A DNA stretch of 64,000 bases from Apophysomyces variabilis. Its lineage: Eukaryota > Mucoromycota > Mucoromycetes > Mucorales > Mucoraceae. Below are positions 37,201 to 48,745 of the stretch, one piece after another. Made by a program: the position numbers and the translations under genes. Numbering within the stretch: position 1 is the first letter of the stretch; each line of letters starts with the position of its first letter. A model generated the notes under the pieces. The model ran no database searches, had not been told where the DNA came from, and saw only the letters and a program-made list of their open reading frames with translations. The stretch lies in NCBI GenBank assembly GCA_002749535.1, contig MZZL01000034.1, positions 73,913 through 137,912 on the forward strand. The letters run 5' to 3'.

Positions 37201-39174
37201 AGACACGAACAGAATGCAGCAGTCGGATACAACTAGCAATGATGGAGAAGAGACCTCCGAGATGGTTTCGGATGAACTCGGATTGACCATTCAAGCGTTA
37301 CCAGTATCCCCGGCTGATCAGGCTCAAGCAGCGTTTGCGTTTATGAGAAGAGTGGATGATCAACAGTTCGGCTGGACACTTATTTCCGATAAAAACGGTT
37401 TACGTACCATCAAACGTCCTGGATCTAAACCGAGTGCAGATAGTACAACGGGCGATCATGATCTTAGAGTTCCTGAGCCATTTGTCATCTATAAGGCTTC
37501 GAAAGTGATAGAAGGCTTTTCACTGGAAGAGATTGCTTCTGTAGTGACCGACATAGGGAATCTACGGCAGTCCTATGACGAAACATTGGAGAAGATAGAA
37601 TCTGTTCGATGTATCAAACGAGGGTGTCATGTTGTTCATCAGATTATCAAAGCAATTTTTCCATTCAAGTAAGGTGAATCCTACTTAGTCACGGATGCTA
37701 AATGCATTAATATATTAGATCACGGGAATTGTATTTATGTGCTTGTACTGCATATGAAAAGATGCCATCCACCGAAAATGCATCTGGTGATCGTGTCTTC
37801 TATGTGGAAACATCCCTCCCGTTTCCATCGCAGCAAGCAAAATATCCACGAGGACATATGTTTGTTTCCGGTTGGATACTAGAATCTATAGATCCATATA
37901 CGACGACTACCAATTACCCAATTCCATCCATGCGAGCGACCTACATCGTTGCCTTGGACCTCGGAGACTCGGTGCCTTCCTATGTCAGTAACCTGGTTGC
38001 CTCAGGTTACCACAAAAAGATTTCTTGGATAGAATCTTTAATGAAAAAGCAAGGGCCGCCGCCTTTCCTTCGGCAGCCACTACCCGCTATGCGTTGGGAA
38101 AATCATAAACTGACACAGCTGGAAGATGAATCTGTCGAATGGAAAAGGGTTGAATCCGCCTACGATGAGGCTACACACCGATTCAGCTTGGCACTGAGCT
38201 TCCGATGTGCTCGCTTGAAAAAATTGGAACGTCGGGGCTCATTGAACAAAGACGTGGATACAGTACTTTCACACATTATTACGGATTTGCAATCTTATCC
38301 GCGTGGTTATGAACTCTCATGCCGTCTCACTCGCGAGCACAAGGATGTATCTAGGATTTTGTCAGTTCAGATATCAGAACTTGCACCACAGCCATCCCAT
38401 CTTATCAGCAGGAAACCTAAGAAGCATGCTATTTATGTAACAGCCAAGCTACGCAAAGGTGTAGATTATGATTTGGTGCTTACACTCTCACCTGCTGTAG
38501 AAGGAGACAAAGGGGAAGTCCGTAAGCAGCTCACAGTCAATGAGATCCTAGGCGAGGAGGAGGACGATCGATGGCGTGGTGTAGTTATTGTTAACGGTCA
38601 GGAAGTGAACGTAAATTCTGAGACAAAGATGGACGTTAACAAGGAAGATGCGACTGACGGTGAGGAAGCTTCAGACGATGCCGTAGATGAATCAGCACCA
38701 GCATTCACGACATCAACCCCTTTAGAAGGTGCTTCTACAAGTGGGAACGTAAGCAGGCTGTTACAGTTACAAAAAATAAGGTGAATAATGCTTTTTTTTT
38801 TTTTTTTGCAGACTCAAGATTTCAGGACTCGGATGCTTCTTCCTTTTACTCGGGTCAAATCTAATTCTTTTCTGGCCAAGGCAAATGACGACGCTACTTT
38901 AGGGCAGGAAACAAGGAAGGAAAACTTACAGGATGAGACAGCATTCCTACCAGTTATTGCTGCAGAGAGTTCAGACGAACCACGATGTAGCCGAACCAAG
39001 GTTGCAGTGATTATGCTGCTCTTATGTATTGGTCTTGCTATTATTCTTGCACTACTCATGCTACAACCACTGGAGACGCTGGACGTCTCTGATAATGTGA
39101 AACCATTATGGCGATTCTCTGCACTAGGAGGTTGGGAAATACAGGTGATAGCAATTCACCGAGCACATGTATAA
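34274..39174 (+). CDS. Triple START-like lipid-binding protein with C-terminal membrane anchor
   Basis: Nine exons: 34274-34302, 34351-34589, 34647-34740, 34795-35976, 36030-36337, 36391-36484, 36535-37668, 37719-38748, 38812-39174; 1490 residues. Three START-like units lie at about residues 12-210, 540-740 and 905-1120. Unit 1 has VRKLWDTELESYKVLDR, then PRDLVLVEKTTQ. Unit 2 has SRKMWDPLLEESTLL, then PRDYVVFASQ. Unit 3 has SRELYLCACTAYEK. These are the START pattern of a Trp-Asp strand, then Pro-Arg-Asp and a strand. Each is followed by a GWxLE strand (VSGWRLERV, VSGWILESI) and a helix. Between units are acidic linkers, including Asp and Glu runs near 435-515. Residues 1433-1456 (VAVIMLLLCIGLAIILALLML) are one membrane span near the C-terminus. 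START domains carry sterols or other lipids. A tail-anchored triple version suggests lipid transfer at a membrane; ligand unknown. Its stop is 38 bp from that of the STRA6-like gene. Confidence 0.88.
35760..35830 (+). repeat. GAT-rich low-complexity coding repeat
   Basis: Short GAT/AAC triplet runs encode an Asp/Asn-rich stretch in the linker after the first START unit. It is likely to vary in length between strains. Confidence 0.6.
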
Positions 39175-39212
39175 AATTTTTCTTTTCTTTTCAAAGTGTA
39201 TAATATAAAAGC

Positions 39213-42200
39213 TTATCGTTTGCGGGATTGGCGAAGCTAATATATAAAAAAGAATACATAAGTAAAAAAAAAAATAAGGACGGGACAATGATCCATGATG
39301 ACTTACTACAGGGTTATTGATCAATGTCAGTGCTAAGAACCAACGCGTACGAGCGCGTTGTCGATGAACACACCGTAACGATCGTGGATGAAGAAGGTAA
39401 TTTTCGTTTGAAAGGCCAGCCTGCAGTTCTTCTGACTGTCGCCGTACTGCATGTTTTCTGCACACACGTAACCGAGATAATGATTTTCCTAAACAGTGAT
39501 GCAGTACGCATTCGACGAAGACAAGCATGATCGGATTGTTGTATTCATGTTCGGCCAAAAGCTGAGGTGAAAAAATCATGGTGTATGTCACCAAGTTACT
39601 TTTATAAAAACAGCGAATAGCCCAGTTTACTTACCATTCCACAATAAGCCGCAAAACCTGATGAAAGATTCAGTGGAAAAGGAAAAACAAAGGTATATTA
39701 GGACACATTACCTCCATCTCCTCGACGGACACTCCAGGTTTCAGCGTTTCTATCTACTCTTAAACTGAACAGTGGATATCTCAGGATCAGTTTCAATGTA
39801 CGTAAGATGTACGAGGTCAAAGCACGTGTCATACTGGTGAACATCATAAAATACCAGTAATGAAGCAAGGGTGATCTATTTTGCAGTGTAAATTGAGACC
39901 GGTTCTGGATGAACAAGATTCTTGTCAATCGTTTCTGGATCATTTGGACAATCAAAGCCACAAAGAAGCTCGCGAAAAAGACACCTGTAAAGATAGATAG
40001 ATTGGTTTAATGAATACCGCCTCTTCGTGTCAGTCCTCCTAATTCTCATTACCATAGCCAGCTCGATGGAATGCAAAATCTCTCAATTTATCCAGCTGAA
40101 TCAACATAACAACAGCCGTGCCGATCAAAGCGACTTCCAGCATAAAATACAGTGTCCCTGTGAATCCTTAACAGTAAAGTGGATCCAATCCCTTTAGTAT
40201 CGCAGAAAGAAAAAAGCATTGGAGACCCCACTTCTCGACCTACCAAATCCGACGCATACACCTAAGAACCGTATAGCATCATCCAGATCGATCCTTTTAA
40301 TTCCAGGGTTATCATACAAGAAGGAGCTGTAGGCAGGCAAACTTACGAGTTATTCTTTTTTCCTTTGAACAAACCGTAATCTCCCCGTCGAATCCGAAGA
40401 ATATCCTTGGTAACGCGTCGCAAGATACCTAAAGCATAGATCATGCAAACTAGGAAACGAAGAAAAAGATGGAACATAAGTCCTTCCCAAACGAAAATGC
40501 GCAAGTAGTCCCTTACATCCTCCCGCTCCAAGGGTAGCAATGCAGACAGCAATCCGCATGAGCATGAACGTCCTTTCCGCAAACTGCATAGGGTTTGGGT
40601 GGTACTGAAACAGGGATAAGTAGCGCGACCATTCACATATCCGACTCGGCACGATTCCGCCAACACCCAACAATTGGGTTAATAAGACAGGTATCTGTAA
40701 TGTGTTTTTTTTTCTTAGTATGCGTGCAATAAGACGTCAAGCGTATCATTAAAAAGGAAGCAAAAAAAATGCCCTACTTACCAGTTGACCAAGACAATAG
40801 AGCAACAAACAGAGTGACACTTTGACAGGGTAAGGGATCCTTTTTTTTTGATAGATTAAGGGGCAAGGTTAACCGTGAACTGTTTTTCTTGTTCCCTACC
40901 TGACAAGGTCATGGATACCAAACATTTTCCTTATGCGACGGACCCATATCGAAGGTTTCCATGACAATTTTTTCGGAGAGCAGCAACAGCGAAGAAACGT
41001 GCCTATACGACGGAAAAACGGAGTAGGGCTCGTGCGCTATACCTTCCAAGTAAGTTCCTAATCTTTTCTCATGCAAACTCTGTGTTTGTGGAACTTACTT
41101 CAATTTGAAACTTTTTCCCAATCAAGGATTTAACATATTGTTCCTCTATATCATCGACTTCCAGAAATGCTAGGCGACAAAGATCGCAGGGTGAATACGT
41201 CAAACGGACCAGAAAATATAAAAAGACCCAGATGAATGCCACCGCTGTAGGAAGGGTAGTCAGCGTGTTGATCACCAAGAAGAGATGGTCGCGTGCATAA
41301 GTGATCACATAGGAAGGTAAATCGGTGACAACGCGTAAAGCACATAGAACCAATGTTACATAAATGCCCAGAAGATTGGCAATACGAGAGCAGTAGCTCG
41401 CATGATAACATAGAAAAAGCTAAAAAACAAAGAATGCCTCTGTTGAGAAAAAGAGGTGTCGATCATCTTTTTTCCTGCACGCTTTTTCCCCCTTTACCGG
41501 ATAGAAATAAACGGCGTACAAAAAGAAGGAAAGAAACAGTTCTTTAAAGCCAAGAGAAGATAAAAGGAAAGAAATATCAATACGTGAAAAGTCAAATATG
41601 CAATGCATTTACCGATCATTTTGGCCACGCGAGGAAGCCATGAGTCAAAGATACTGGATTGCGAATTGATCAGATTCCAAGCTTGACTAAAGATAAAAGA
41701 GCCTAATGCAGAACGTGGCCATCCTGTAAATCGGCAATTTTTTTTTGTTTTTCGCTTTTTCTTTACCTATGGTAGTAAATATACACAAGAGAACAGGATG
41801 GGAAGGCTGCCGACATAGAAACCGAAGAGGTCTGCAGATAAAGAAAGAAATGGAGAGATTGAGTAACAGAGCATAAGACAATAACATAGAAGAAACTTAC
41901 GGAGGAAAGCGAAAATTAGTGACAAACGTGAGAATGGCGAGTAAGGAAGGGATCAAGACAAAGTTGAATAATGCCAAGTATTGCAAAATACTGCTCACTA
42001 TAAAAGAAATTGGAAAAGAAAGAAAAAGATTTGTTAGGACTAAGTATCGATCTATCCTTCTTTCTTTTCTTTTGTTCCATTAACTAGTGCTGCAGAGTTG
42101 TGTCAAGGTGGCTGCTGGATAATTCACGTAAAGACCGGCATAGATATAGGTGAAACACATGGGATTGGCTCTTGATCCATAGAAAGCAAGTATCTGCAAA

Positions 42201-43213
42201 TATGGAGATTATCCTAGGTTCAGATCCAAAGAAAACATTCATACGAGAGAAAACAAACGTTAGTGACATACAATGGATCGAGTGCCTCGAGGAAGGGTGA
42301 CATCTGGAATAGCGGCCAATTGACGCAGCACAGGGCTAGTGTAATTTCGGATCAAGACATTGTTCTTGTCAAGGAATTGATAATTCACCAGCATAGCACG
42401 ATTAATAGCGACACTATACAGAATGGATTGTTTGTCGGGTATGTTGATGGAGGCCAGTAAGGTAAGGTTCTGTATAAGTAAGTTGTTGTTTAATAGATAG
42501 TCTTGGCTAGTTAGCCAGCATGTTCTTTCATTTTCTATTTCACGGACCATGGCATGATCATCCACAAACTGTTTCATATACCATCCTTCGACTGTTATTC
42601 GTTGTATCAAAGGTTCATCTGCGATGCGAACAATTCGAGTATCATTCGGTTGACCATGTTCTTCCTCATAAACGAATCCACTCGGCTTATGTCGATTCGG
42701 TGCACAACATCCTCCCACTACGGAAAAAGAACAATAAGTAAAAATGTAGCACACTCTGTCTCTTCACTTTTGCTACCCGTAGATATGGTGACATTCATTT
42801 CGCTTAGATAGACCTCGACTGAGAAAGAGTGAAACAAGGGTACTGATTAATAAAAGGCTACCCACAGATTCTTGCTGATTCTACCATATTGTTGGCGGTA
42901 ATACACCCAGTCGTCGGATTCTCTCGTCTGCCAGCCGTCTTGCAATTGATTGATTTGACGACACTGGCCATCTCGAAGCAAGTTTTGTTTGCTGTTAGGC
43001 TTAATCAGAAACTGCTTGCTCTTTCTTTCTTTCTTTCTATTAGCATTGGTTTTGCTTTCTCCCTTTACCCATTTAATCTTTCCCAACATTGTGTGGTAAA
43101 CGCTTAAAAAAATAATAAGGAAGTGTTCATCATCAATTCTTCTTAAAGTCTCTTTCGATTTTACCTGCGACCACCATTGGATAAGCTATCAAGATCCAGA
43201 AAATGCGATGCAT
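39213..43213 (-). CDS. STRA6-like multi-pass membrane receptor (retinol-uptake receptor family)
   Basis: Twenty-one exons: 43213-43165, 43102-43069, 42991-42885, 42818-42777, 42717-42272, 42193-42085, 41997-41901, 41831-41767, 41723-41613, 41541-41498, 41419-41099, 41036-40900, 40839-40782, 40694-40517, 40449-40347, 40326-40244, 40157-40053, 39984-39712, 39657-39635, 39561-39307, 39236-39213. Every phase joins; 887 residues. A signal peptide and a Cys-containing outside part (GGCCAPNRHKP, several NxT/S sites) of about 240 residues precede roughly nine hydrophobic segments. STRA6 landmarks are in the last third: IDLDDAIRFLGVCVGF, NRSPLLHYWYFMMF, SLRVDRNAETW, FAAYCGMLLAEHEYNNPIML and near the end RTRWFLALTLINNPV. 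In animals STRA6 moves retinol between carrier protein and cell. The ligand here is unknown. Confidence 0.85.
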
Positions 43214-43403
43214 GAAATCCTCCTTTGTATTTCTTTTTAGGTTATAGTTTATTAACAGCTATAGAAAGGACAGGCTGTCTTCTTATAAATCATCAGAAAA
43301 TATGAAAAAGAAAGCATGCTGAGATGCAAAATAACAACAACAACACAAAAAGGAGTTTCTTTCTGCTATCCTGTCTCTCCTTTAGAGATTGAATCTGGTC
43401 TTA

Positions 43404-44595
43404 TCAAAAGGCCGTGTTAAATAGACGATCACCCGAATCACCAAGACCTGGAATGATATAACTACAAAGAGGAACGGGGCAAACAAAAGTCAAAAACATA
43501 CAGAAGAGACTATATATACATGCAACAGAGAAAAAACCCTTACCCTTTGTCATCTAAATTTTCATCTACAGCGCCGACGAAGATATGGATATCAGGATGT
43601 TCCTCTTGTAAATGGGCAACACCCCGCTGCGACTAGAGTAAAACATACAGAGAGAGACGCTATGTTATGTATCCTATGCTGTTCCTCTCTCTCCCTCTCT
43701 TTCCTTCGTTTTCTGGATAATCAAGAACTTACGCCAAGTATGCTCACAAATTTAATTTGCGGACCAGGTATACCCCATTCCTTCAGAATGTTAACGGTGG
43801 CTACGGATGTATTACCTAACAATTCCCTTCCGTAAGGACAAGGATCAAAGTCTTCTTTCTTCTTCAATTCCGAACCCTCACCTGTTGCAATAATGGAATC
43901 CAATACAAAGCAGATATCGACATTCGGATTGTGTGGTAACTTATTATAGTATTCCACTGGTTGCAGCGTGACCTAGATAGAGAGGGTGAAAAAAAAAAAG
44001 GAAAGTTAAAAATGAATGAACGGAGGCCTGTCAAAAGGGATAGGTAGGGGTGGGAGCGAAAGGGGGTTGTTGTTGTTGTTGTGTTATATAATGTGGCGAA
44101 CCAAACCTTCTCACGATAAAGACCTAGATGCAGTACAGGTGCATCCGGGAATAACGCCAAAAACCCTGAATGATTTCATAGCAGCATGATTAATACCTTG
44201 TTCTTTTTCCGGGGTTGCCCTTTTTTGTGAATTTTTTATTTTTCTTTTTTCTTACCATCGACTAATCCAAGACCTGAACGTAAGACAGGAACCAAGGCCA
44301 CACGATCTTTTAACTCAGCCGCTTGATAAGGCGCATAAGGACTTTGAAGCTAAAAAAGAAACAGTAGAAGCCGTTATCCATTTGTTGTTCGTATTTTTTG
44401 AGTAGAAAATTGATAGCTTACTGTTTTTTCATGAGAGAGTTTTAAATCGGTGGATGATTCATAAGCCAAAAGGGATGTCAAATCTCTCATAAGTTCCCGA
44501 ACGGCTTTCGGAGGTTGATTGGCCTCTCGTAACTGAGATAGCTTGGTGGCTACAATGGGATGTTGACTAATGTGCAAAGTGGCAGAGGAAGACAT
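43404..44595 (-). CDS. FUR1: Uracil phosphoribosyltransferase
   Basis: Six exons: 44595-44422, 44349-44256, 44165-44107, 43972-43733, 43632-43544, 43461-43404; 237 residues. It makes UMP from uracil and PRPP. The PRPP loop is [12 protein letters not shown]. The uracil-site end is [15 protein letters not shown]. The core [17 protein letters not shown] is diagnostic of the UPRT family. An insertion after the PRPP loop ([20 protein letters not shown]) is unusual: most UPRTs read GGS-A at this point. This copy might therefore be a Urc6-type paralogue rather than the main salvage enzyme. It is head to head with the Urc1-like gene across 317 bp, as expected of a shared pyrimidine regulon. Confidence 0.93.
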
Positions 44596-44912
44596 GACGC
44601 AATGAACCGTTCAAAGAACCCAAACGGAATAAAATAAGAAGAAGAAGAAGAAAAAAGAAAGAGTAAGAAAGAAAGGGCGACTTTTCCCTTCCGGGTTTAT
44701 CTTTCTTTTTTAGACTTTGTAACGCTTTATGCAAACGAGACAAAGCTGATAAGTGTGAAGTCAAGGTCACATGCACACAAACTTGATCAACATTTGACCT
44801 TCTTTCAATCCGTATATCTTTGCCCTCTTTTTTTACTCTTGTTTTTCTTTCTCTCTCTCTCACTCTCTCTATTTTTTTTTCTTTCCAACTTATTATTGAG
44901 AACTGATATATC
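44596..44912. promoter_or_regulatory. Shared divergent promoter of the UPRT and Urc1-like genes
   Basis: The 317 bp between the two start codons has CT-rich tracts near both ends (about 44640-44700 as GA on the plus strand, and 44820-44890 as CT). No specific factor site was recognised. Coregulation is inferred from the head-to-head layout and shared pathway. Confidence 0.5.
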
Positions 44913-47271
44913 ATGACTGTATCCAATGAAGAGACATTGCAGCGTATGGAAAAGGCATTGGAGCTGTTACGTCAAGATCAACTTCGATTAACGGAACAGG
45001 TAAATTGGAAAAGCACCGAAACTTGCTTTTGTTCCCGCAAGTCATTGGACTCAAACGGGCTCTATCCTTTTAGGTGGAGAAATTGACCGCGCAAAAATCT
45101 CAACCTTCTGCTCCTGAGGAACATCGACGTTCATCCACTTCCTCCATGACCACTTCCTCTAAATATCCCCAACGAGTCATCCTCACGAGTAAGTTTCGTT
45201 CCGAAAAGGAAAGAAAGAACACAATCGGAGTTTTGTTGCTTATGCAGCCGTCTGTTGGGCGCACTTCGTTTCAGCTTACCCAGGCCAACATGGTATTTTA
45301 CCCATTCCATTGAATTGGGGTGCAAAGGATCCAAAAGAAAGAGGTCCTGTTATTGCATCTCGCCATGCTGAAAGCATAAAAAAGAGGTAAAAAAAAAGAA
45401 AGGAAAGACCTCCCCTTTTTCATTCTATCATGCTTTGACAAACCTGCCATCCTTTCCTCCTTTCCTCTTCATCCCGGTATCTCATTCTTTGCTTCTTTTG
45501 GGGCAACCCTAGGAATGCAATTGGCGCCTATGGTGGATCTTACTGTGTTTATCGTGCTGTGGCCGTGGCCATTGGCGATTTGCCATCCAATCATCGACCC
45601 AACTTTGCATTGACCGAACCGACATTTAAAGTCGGACCTCACCCTACTTGGTATGATCCAACCAAGATCGTTTCGTTGGATCCATGGGGCCATGTAGCGC
45701 CAACGGTCTTCAAAGAAGAATATGAAGCCGGCTTGGATGTTAGGTATTAAAAAAAGAAAAGATAGGCTATTTTCCTCTTTTTAATTGATCGGTACACAAA
45801 CGCTATTTTTCTCACCCTATTAGACCTACCATTGCTATCACCAAAGCTCATATGACCATGGCAGAAATGGAAATGAGTGTCAAAAATGGCACACTCCAAG
45901 TGGATGGGAAGATTGTGGTGAACAACAAGGGAGATTTGTCGGTATCGAAAGCTGCTGTTGAACCTGTGTGGTACTTACCTGGTGTGGCTGCTCGATTTGG
46001 TATCGAGGAAGGGTTACTTCGACGCGCTTTATTGTAAGTTCAATAACCCTGCGTGGATATGAGGGGAAGGAAGGGTAACGGGGGAAGAAGAAGATGGTGG
46101 AAGGGTTTGCATGCATCGGGCATTTATCCAACCTTCTTTCTTTGTTATTAGCGAGGATACTGGAGGAATGTACCCTGAATTGATTACACGACCGGATTTA
46201 AAGGTGTATCTACCACCTATTGGCGGTATCAGTATCTATATCTTTGGTAACCCAGCGCTTATCTCGGGTAAGTTCCTTATCTCGTCTTGCTCCCATGGGA
46301 AAACAAAACAGCGAGATGTTAGAAATGCGCTTATCATAACGTAACTTCTTTCTTCCCTTAGATCCCTCCAAGAAATTGACCCTCCGAGTGCATGATGAAT
46401 GTAACGGTTCGGACGTATTTGGTAAATTTGCTTTTGTTTCAAATGCAAGTTTTGTAACGTTATTTGATTCGTTAACTTTGGCAAAACTTTAATTTCAGGA
46501 AGTGACATTTGTACCTGTCGACCTTACCTCATCTATGGTATCGAAGAATGTGTCAAACAAGCACAGCAAGGCGGCGTGGGTGTCATTGTTTACTGTATGG
46601 GAAAAATCAACGTTCGAAAAGCAAGCATAGAAGGCTCACCTTGTTTTTTTTTCTTTCTTTTTTTTCTCTATAGTCCGGAAAGAAGGTCGTGCACTGGGTG
46701 AAGTGACCAAATATTTGGTGTACAATGCACGGAAACGACAGGAAGGAGGCGACACGGCGTCCAACTACTTTTTACGAACAGAGTGTGTTGCCGGTGTACG
46801 AGACATGCGATTCCAAGCGTTGATGCCCGATGTATTGCATTGGCTGGGTATTCAAAAGATTGATCGAATGATGGTAAAGTGTGAAAACATGCGCTTTTTG
46901 CCAGAGGCTTAGGGAAAAATCTGACGCCTTATTCTTCTTCTTTCTATGTTACCCATCAGTCGATGTCGGATATGGTAGGAACGGAGTTGACATGATTGGT
47001 CAGTGTTAATTCTAGGTTTAGAAACATGACGCCATTGTGGCTGCTGGTATTCCGATCCTGGAGCGTGTGCCTATTCCTGAGCATATGATTCCGGCCGATT
47101 CAAGGTAAAAAGAAGAAAATCGAACTCTTTGGAGACTTAACTTTTATCTGTTGAAATAGAGTTGAAATTGACGCCAAGATTGCCTCGGGTTATTTTACGG
47201 AAGGGCACGTTATGGATGAGAAGGAGTTGGCTAATGTGAAGGGTAGAAACTGGGAAGACATTGAACATTGA
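44913..47271 (+). CDS. URC1: Urc1-like uracil-catabolism protein (GTP cyclohydrolase II-like)
   Basis: Twelve exons: 44913-44999, 45074-45188, 45275-45386, 45513-45743, 45824-46033, 46152-46267, 46362-46421, 46499-46594, 46674-46873, 46960-46974, 47022-47104, 47160-47271; 478 residues. One exon is 15 nt. The C-terminal half is a GTP cyclohydrolase II fold. Zinc ligands Cys304, Cys315 and Cys317 (HDECNGSDVFGSDICTC) have the exact C-x10-C-x1-C spacing of RibA. YFRKEGRALGE matches the family's Arg/Glu-rich site. The long N-terminal part (GILPIPLNWGAKDP and others) is typical of Urc1 rather than of riboflavin RibA. In Lachancea kluyveri URC1 is needed to use uracil as nitrogen source. A coiled coil occupies residues 1-40. 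Confidence 0.9.
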
Positions 47272-47429
47272 AAGCAAAAGTGAATAAAACAGAGTGGGAT
47301 GATTTGTGAAACTTCTTTCCTGTATATATAGGCACAGCTTGTTGCATTTCAACATTCCTCATCTTTTTGAACCCCACACTTTTTTTTATATAACTCTATT
47401 CTATTTACTGTTCCTGAACTCTATATATC

Positions 47430-47714
47430 ATGAGCAATACAGCGACCGTCCTGAAAACAGATGCCAAGTCATTAGTTGACGACATCGACAATACATTGAC
47501 CCACCCAATGATGTATCGACAAGCCATCAATGAAACTGATACGGCCACTTACAATTATGCCGCCCCCATGGGCCCGTCCAAGGCTGTATGCAATCCAGAA
47601 GAACCCAACTGGGATTGTTATCCTGGCTTGGTAAGAGAAATCGAAAATGAAGGTTCACCCGAGCAAGTCGCACGTCTTCATCAAATGGAACATACATCTC
47701 CTTCCTCTTGTTAA
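47430..47714 (+). CDS. Small hypothetical protein
   Basis: A single exon of 94 residues, ATG to TAA, 158 bp after the Urc1-like gene, with a TATA-like stretch (ttttttatataac) 40 bp upstream of the start. It is hydrophilic and acidic, with two Cys close together (CNPEEPNWDCYPG). No signal peptide or membrane span. I do not recognise the family. The clean frame, own promoter-like sequence and composition favour a real gene. A link to pyrimidine use is only positional. Confidence 0.6.
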   Translation: MSNTATVLKTDAKSLVDDIDNTLTHPMMYRQAINETDTATYNYAAPMGPSKAVCNPEEPNWDCYPGLVREIENEGSPEQVARLHQMEHTSPSSC

Positions 47715-48023
47715 AAGCATCCGAGCAAAGAAAAAAAGTTTCATTTCACCCAATCCATTGTCACCATTATTTTTCCTTTTGTGCATTGGTCATCCGTCAT
47801 CCCTTTCAATAATAATAAAAAAATCGAAATAAAGAGCATCACTGAAAACAACCCTCGTTTATCTTTTTTTTTTTTTTCGCTTGTCTTTTTTTTTATTATT
47901 TTATGTATTCTATGGGTAATACAATGGACGATGCTGAATCTGGAATAGGAAAACTAAGACATAGAGATAGAGATGTAAACCTTAGGTTGGGGTGATGTAT
48001 TTTTCTATGAGGGAAATCTTTTT
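47715..48023. other. Convergent 3' intergenic region
   Basis: T-rich 309-bp gap between a plus-strand and a minus-strand gene; no gene seen. Confidence 0.5.
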
Positions 48024-48745
48024 CTATAGGCGTTGTAGATCGAACACCAATTCGCCAGCTTTCTTCACTAAACTATACCGTTCCAAATCATAGGTATCGT
48101 ACATTTCACTTGCTAATTGTGCGGCAATACGATGCAGCGGCTTCTTCGTTGCCTTACGCGCATCTTCCTGACTGCGCCAAACGCACATGGCCATACATTC
48201 ACGATGTTGATTCAAATCACCGTACCAATACTAAAAAAAAAGAAATATATTTTTCAGAAATCTTACCAACGGAAAAGAAACAGAAGAAAGATAGCCGTTG
48301 AGGCTATGCTTTGATTGATTTATTCTATTTTATTTTTTCTTACCTTGAGTAACCCACCGCTATGGGCAGCTTCTCGTTGGGCTCGTTCGTCGGCTTCATA
48401 GAGCAACTTGCTATTGGCTGTCGCTTTACGGACACTGCGGAAGACAACAATAAACCAATCTCCTTCCGCTTCTGGACCTAGCAATGCAGCCACTTCGTTC
48501 CAATTAAAGGCTTCTTGTACAGGTATTTGGGTATATTCATCGGTAATTTCATGAAGTTGAGGCAATACTTTGAGGAATTCTTGATCGATCGGTCGTAGAT
48601 TCCGGATAAAGGCCTCTAAATCTTTGGGAGATTCACCTAGCCAGCCATCAGGTCCCACAGTATTGCTGCGGATGCTTCGTTCCGTATCCACTCTGGTCGT
48701 AGTGCTCTCACGAATTGGGATGGGGGTACTAGAAGAGACAAGCAT
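48024..48745 (-). CDS. UPF0643-family protein, paralogue A
   Basis: Two exons, 48745-48344 and 48230-48024; 202 residues. It carries an N-terminal Ser/Thr/Arg-rich extension of about 45 residues, then the family body. Landmarks are VQEAFNWNEVAALLG, GDWFIVVFRSVRK, SGGLLKYWYGDLNQHRECMA, ending in DTYDLERYSLVKKAGEL. This body belongs to the uncharacterised fungal UPF0643 group, which resembles a dimeric alpha/beta-barrel. Function unknown. It shares intron position (after LLK) and exon-2 length (207 nt) with the next gene, so the two arose by tandem duplication. Confidence 0.8.

Noticed and set aside
39124..39306. Extended C-terminus of the STRA6-like gene rich in Phe and Tyr
   Set aside because: A GTAAGT at 39306 and an AG at 39237 remove it and leave an end NPVLRQSRKR, which fits the family better.
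41767..41831. Alternative frame LFGFYVGSLPILFSC, which looks like a membrane span
   Set aside because: It ends in TAG at the splice site; only the other frame joins in phase with both neighbouring exons.
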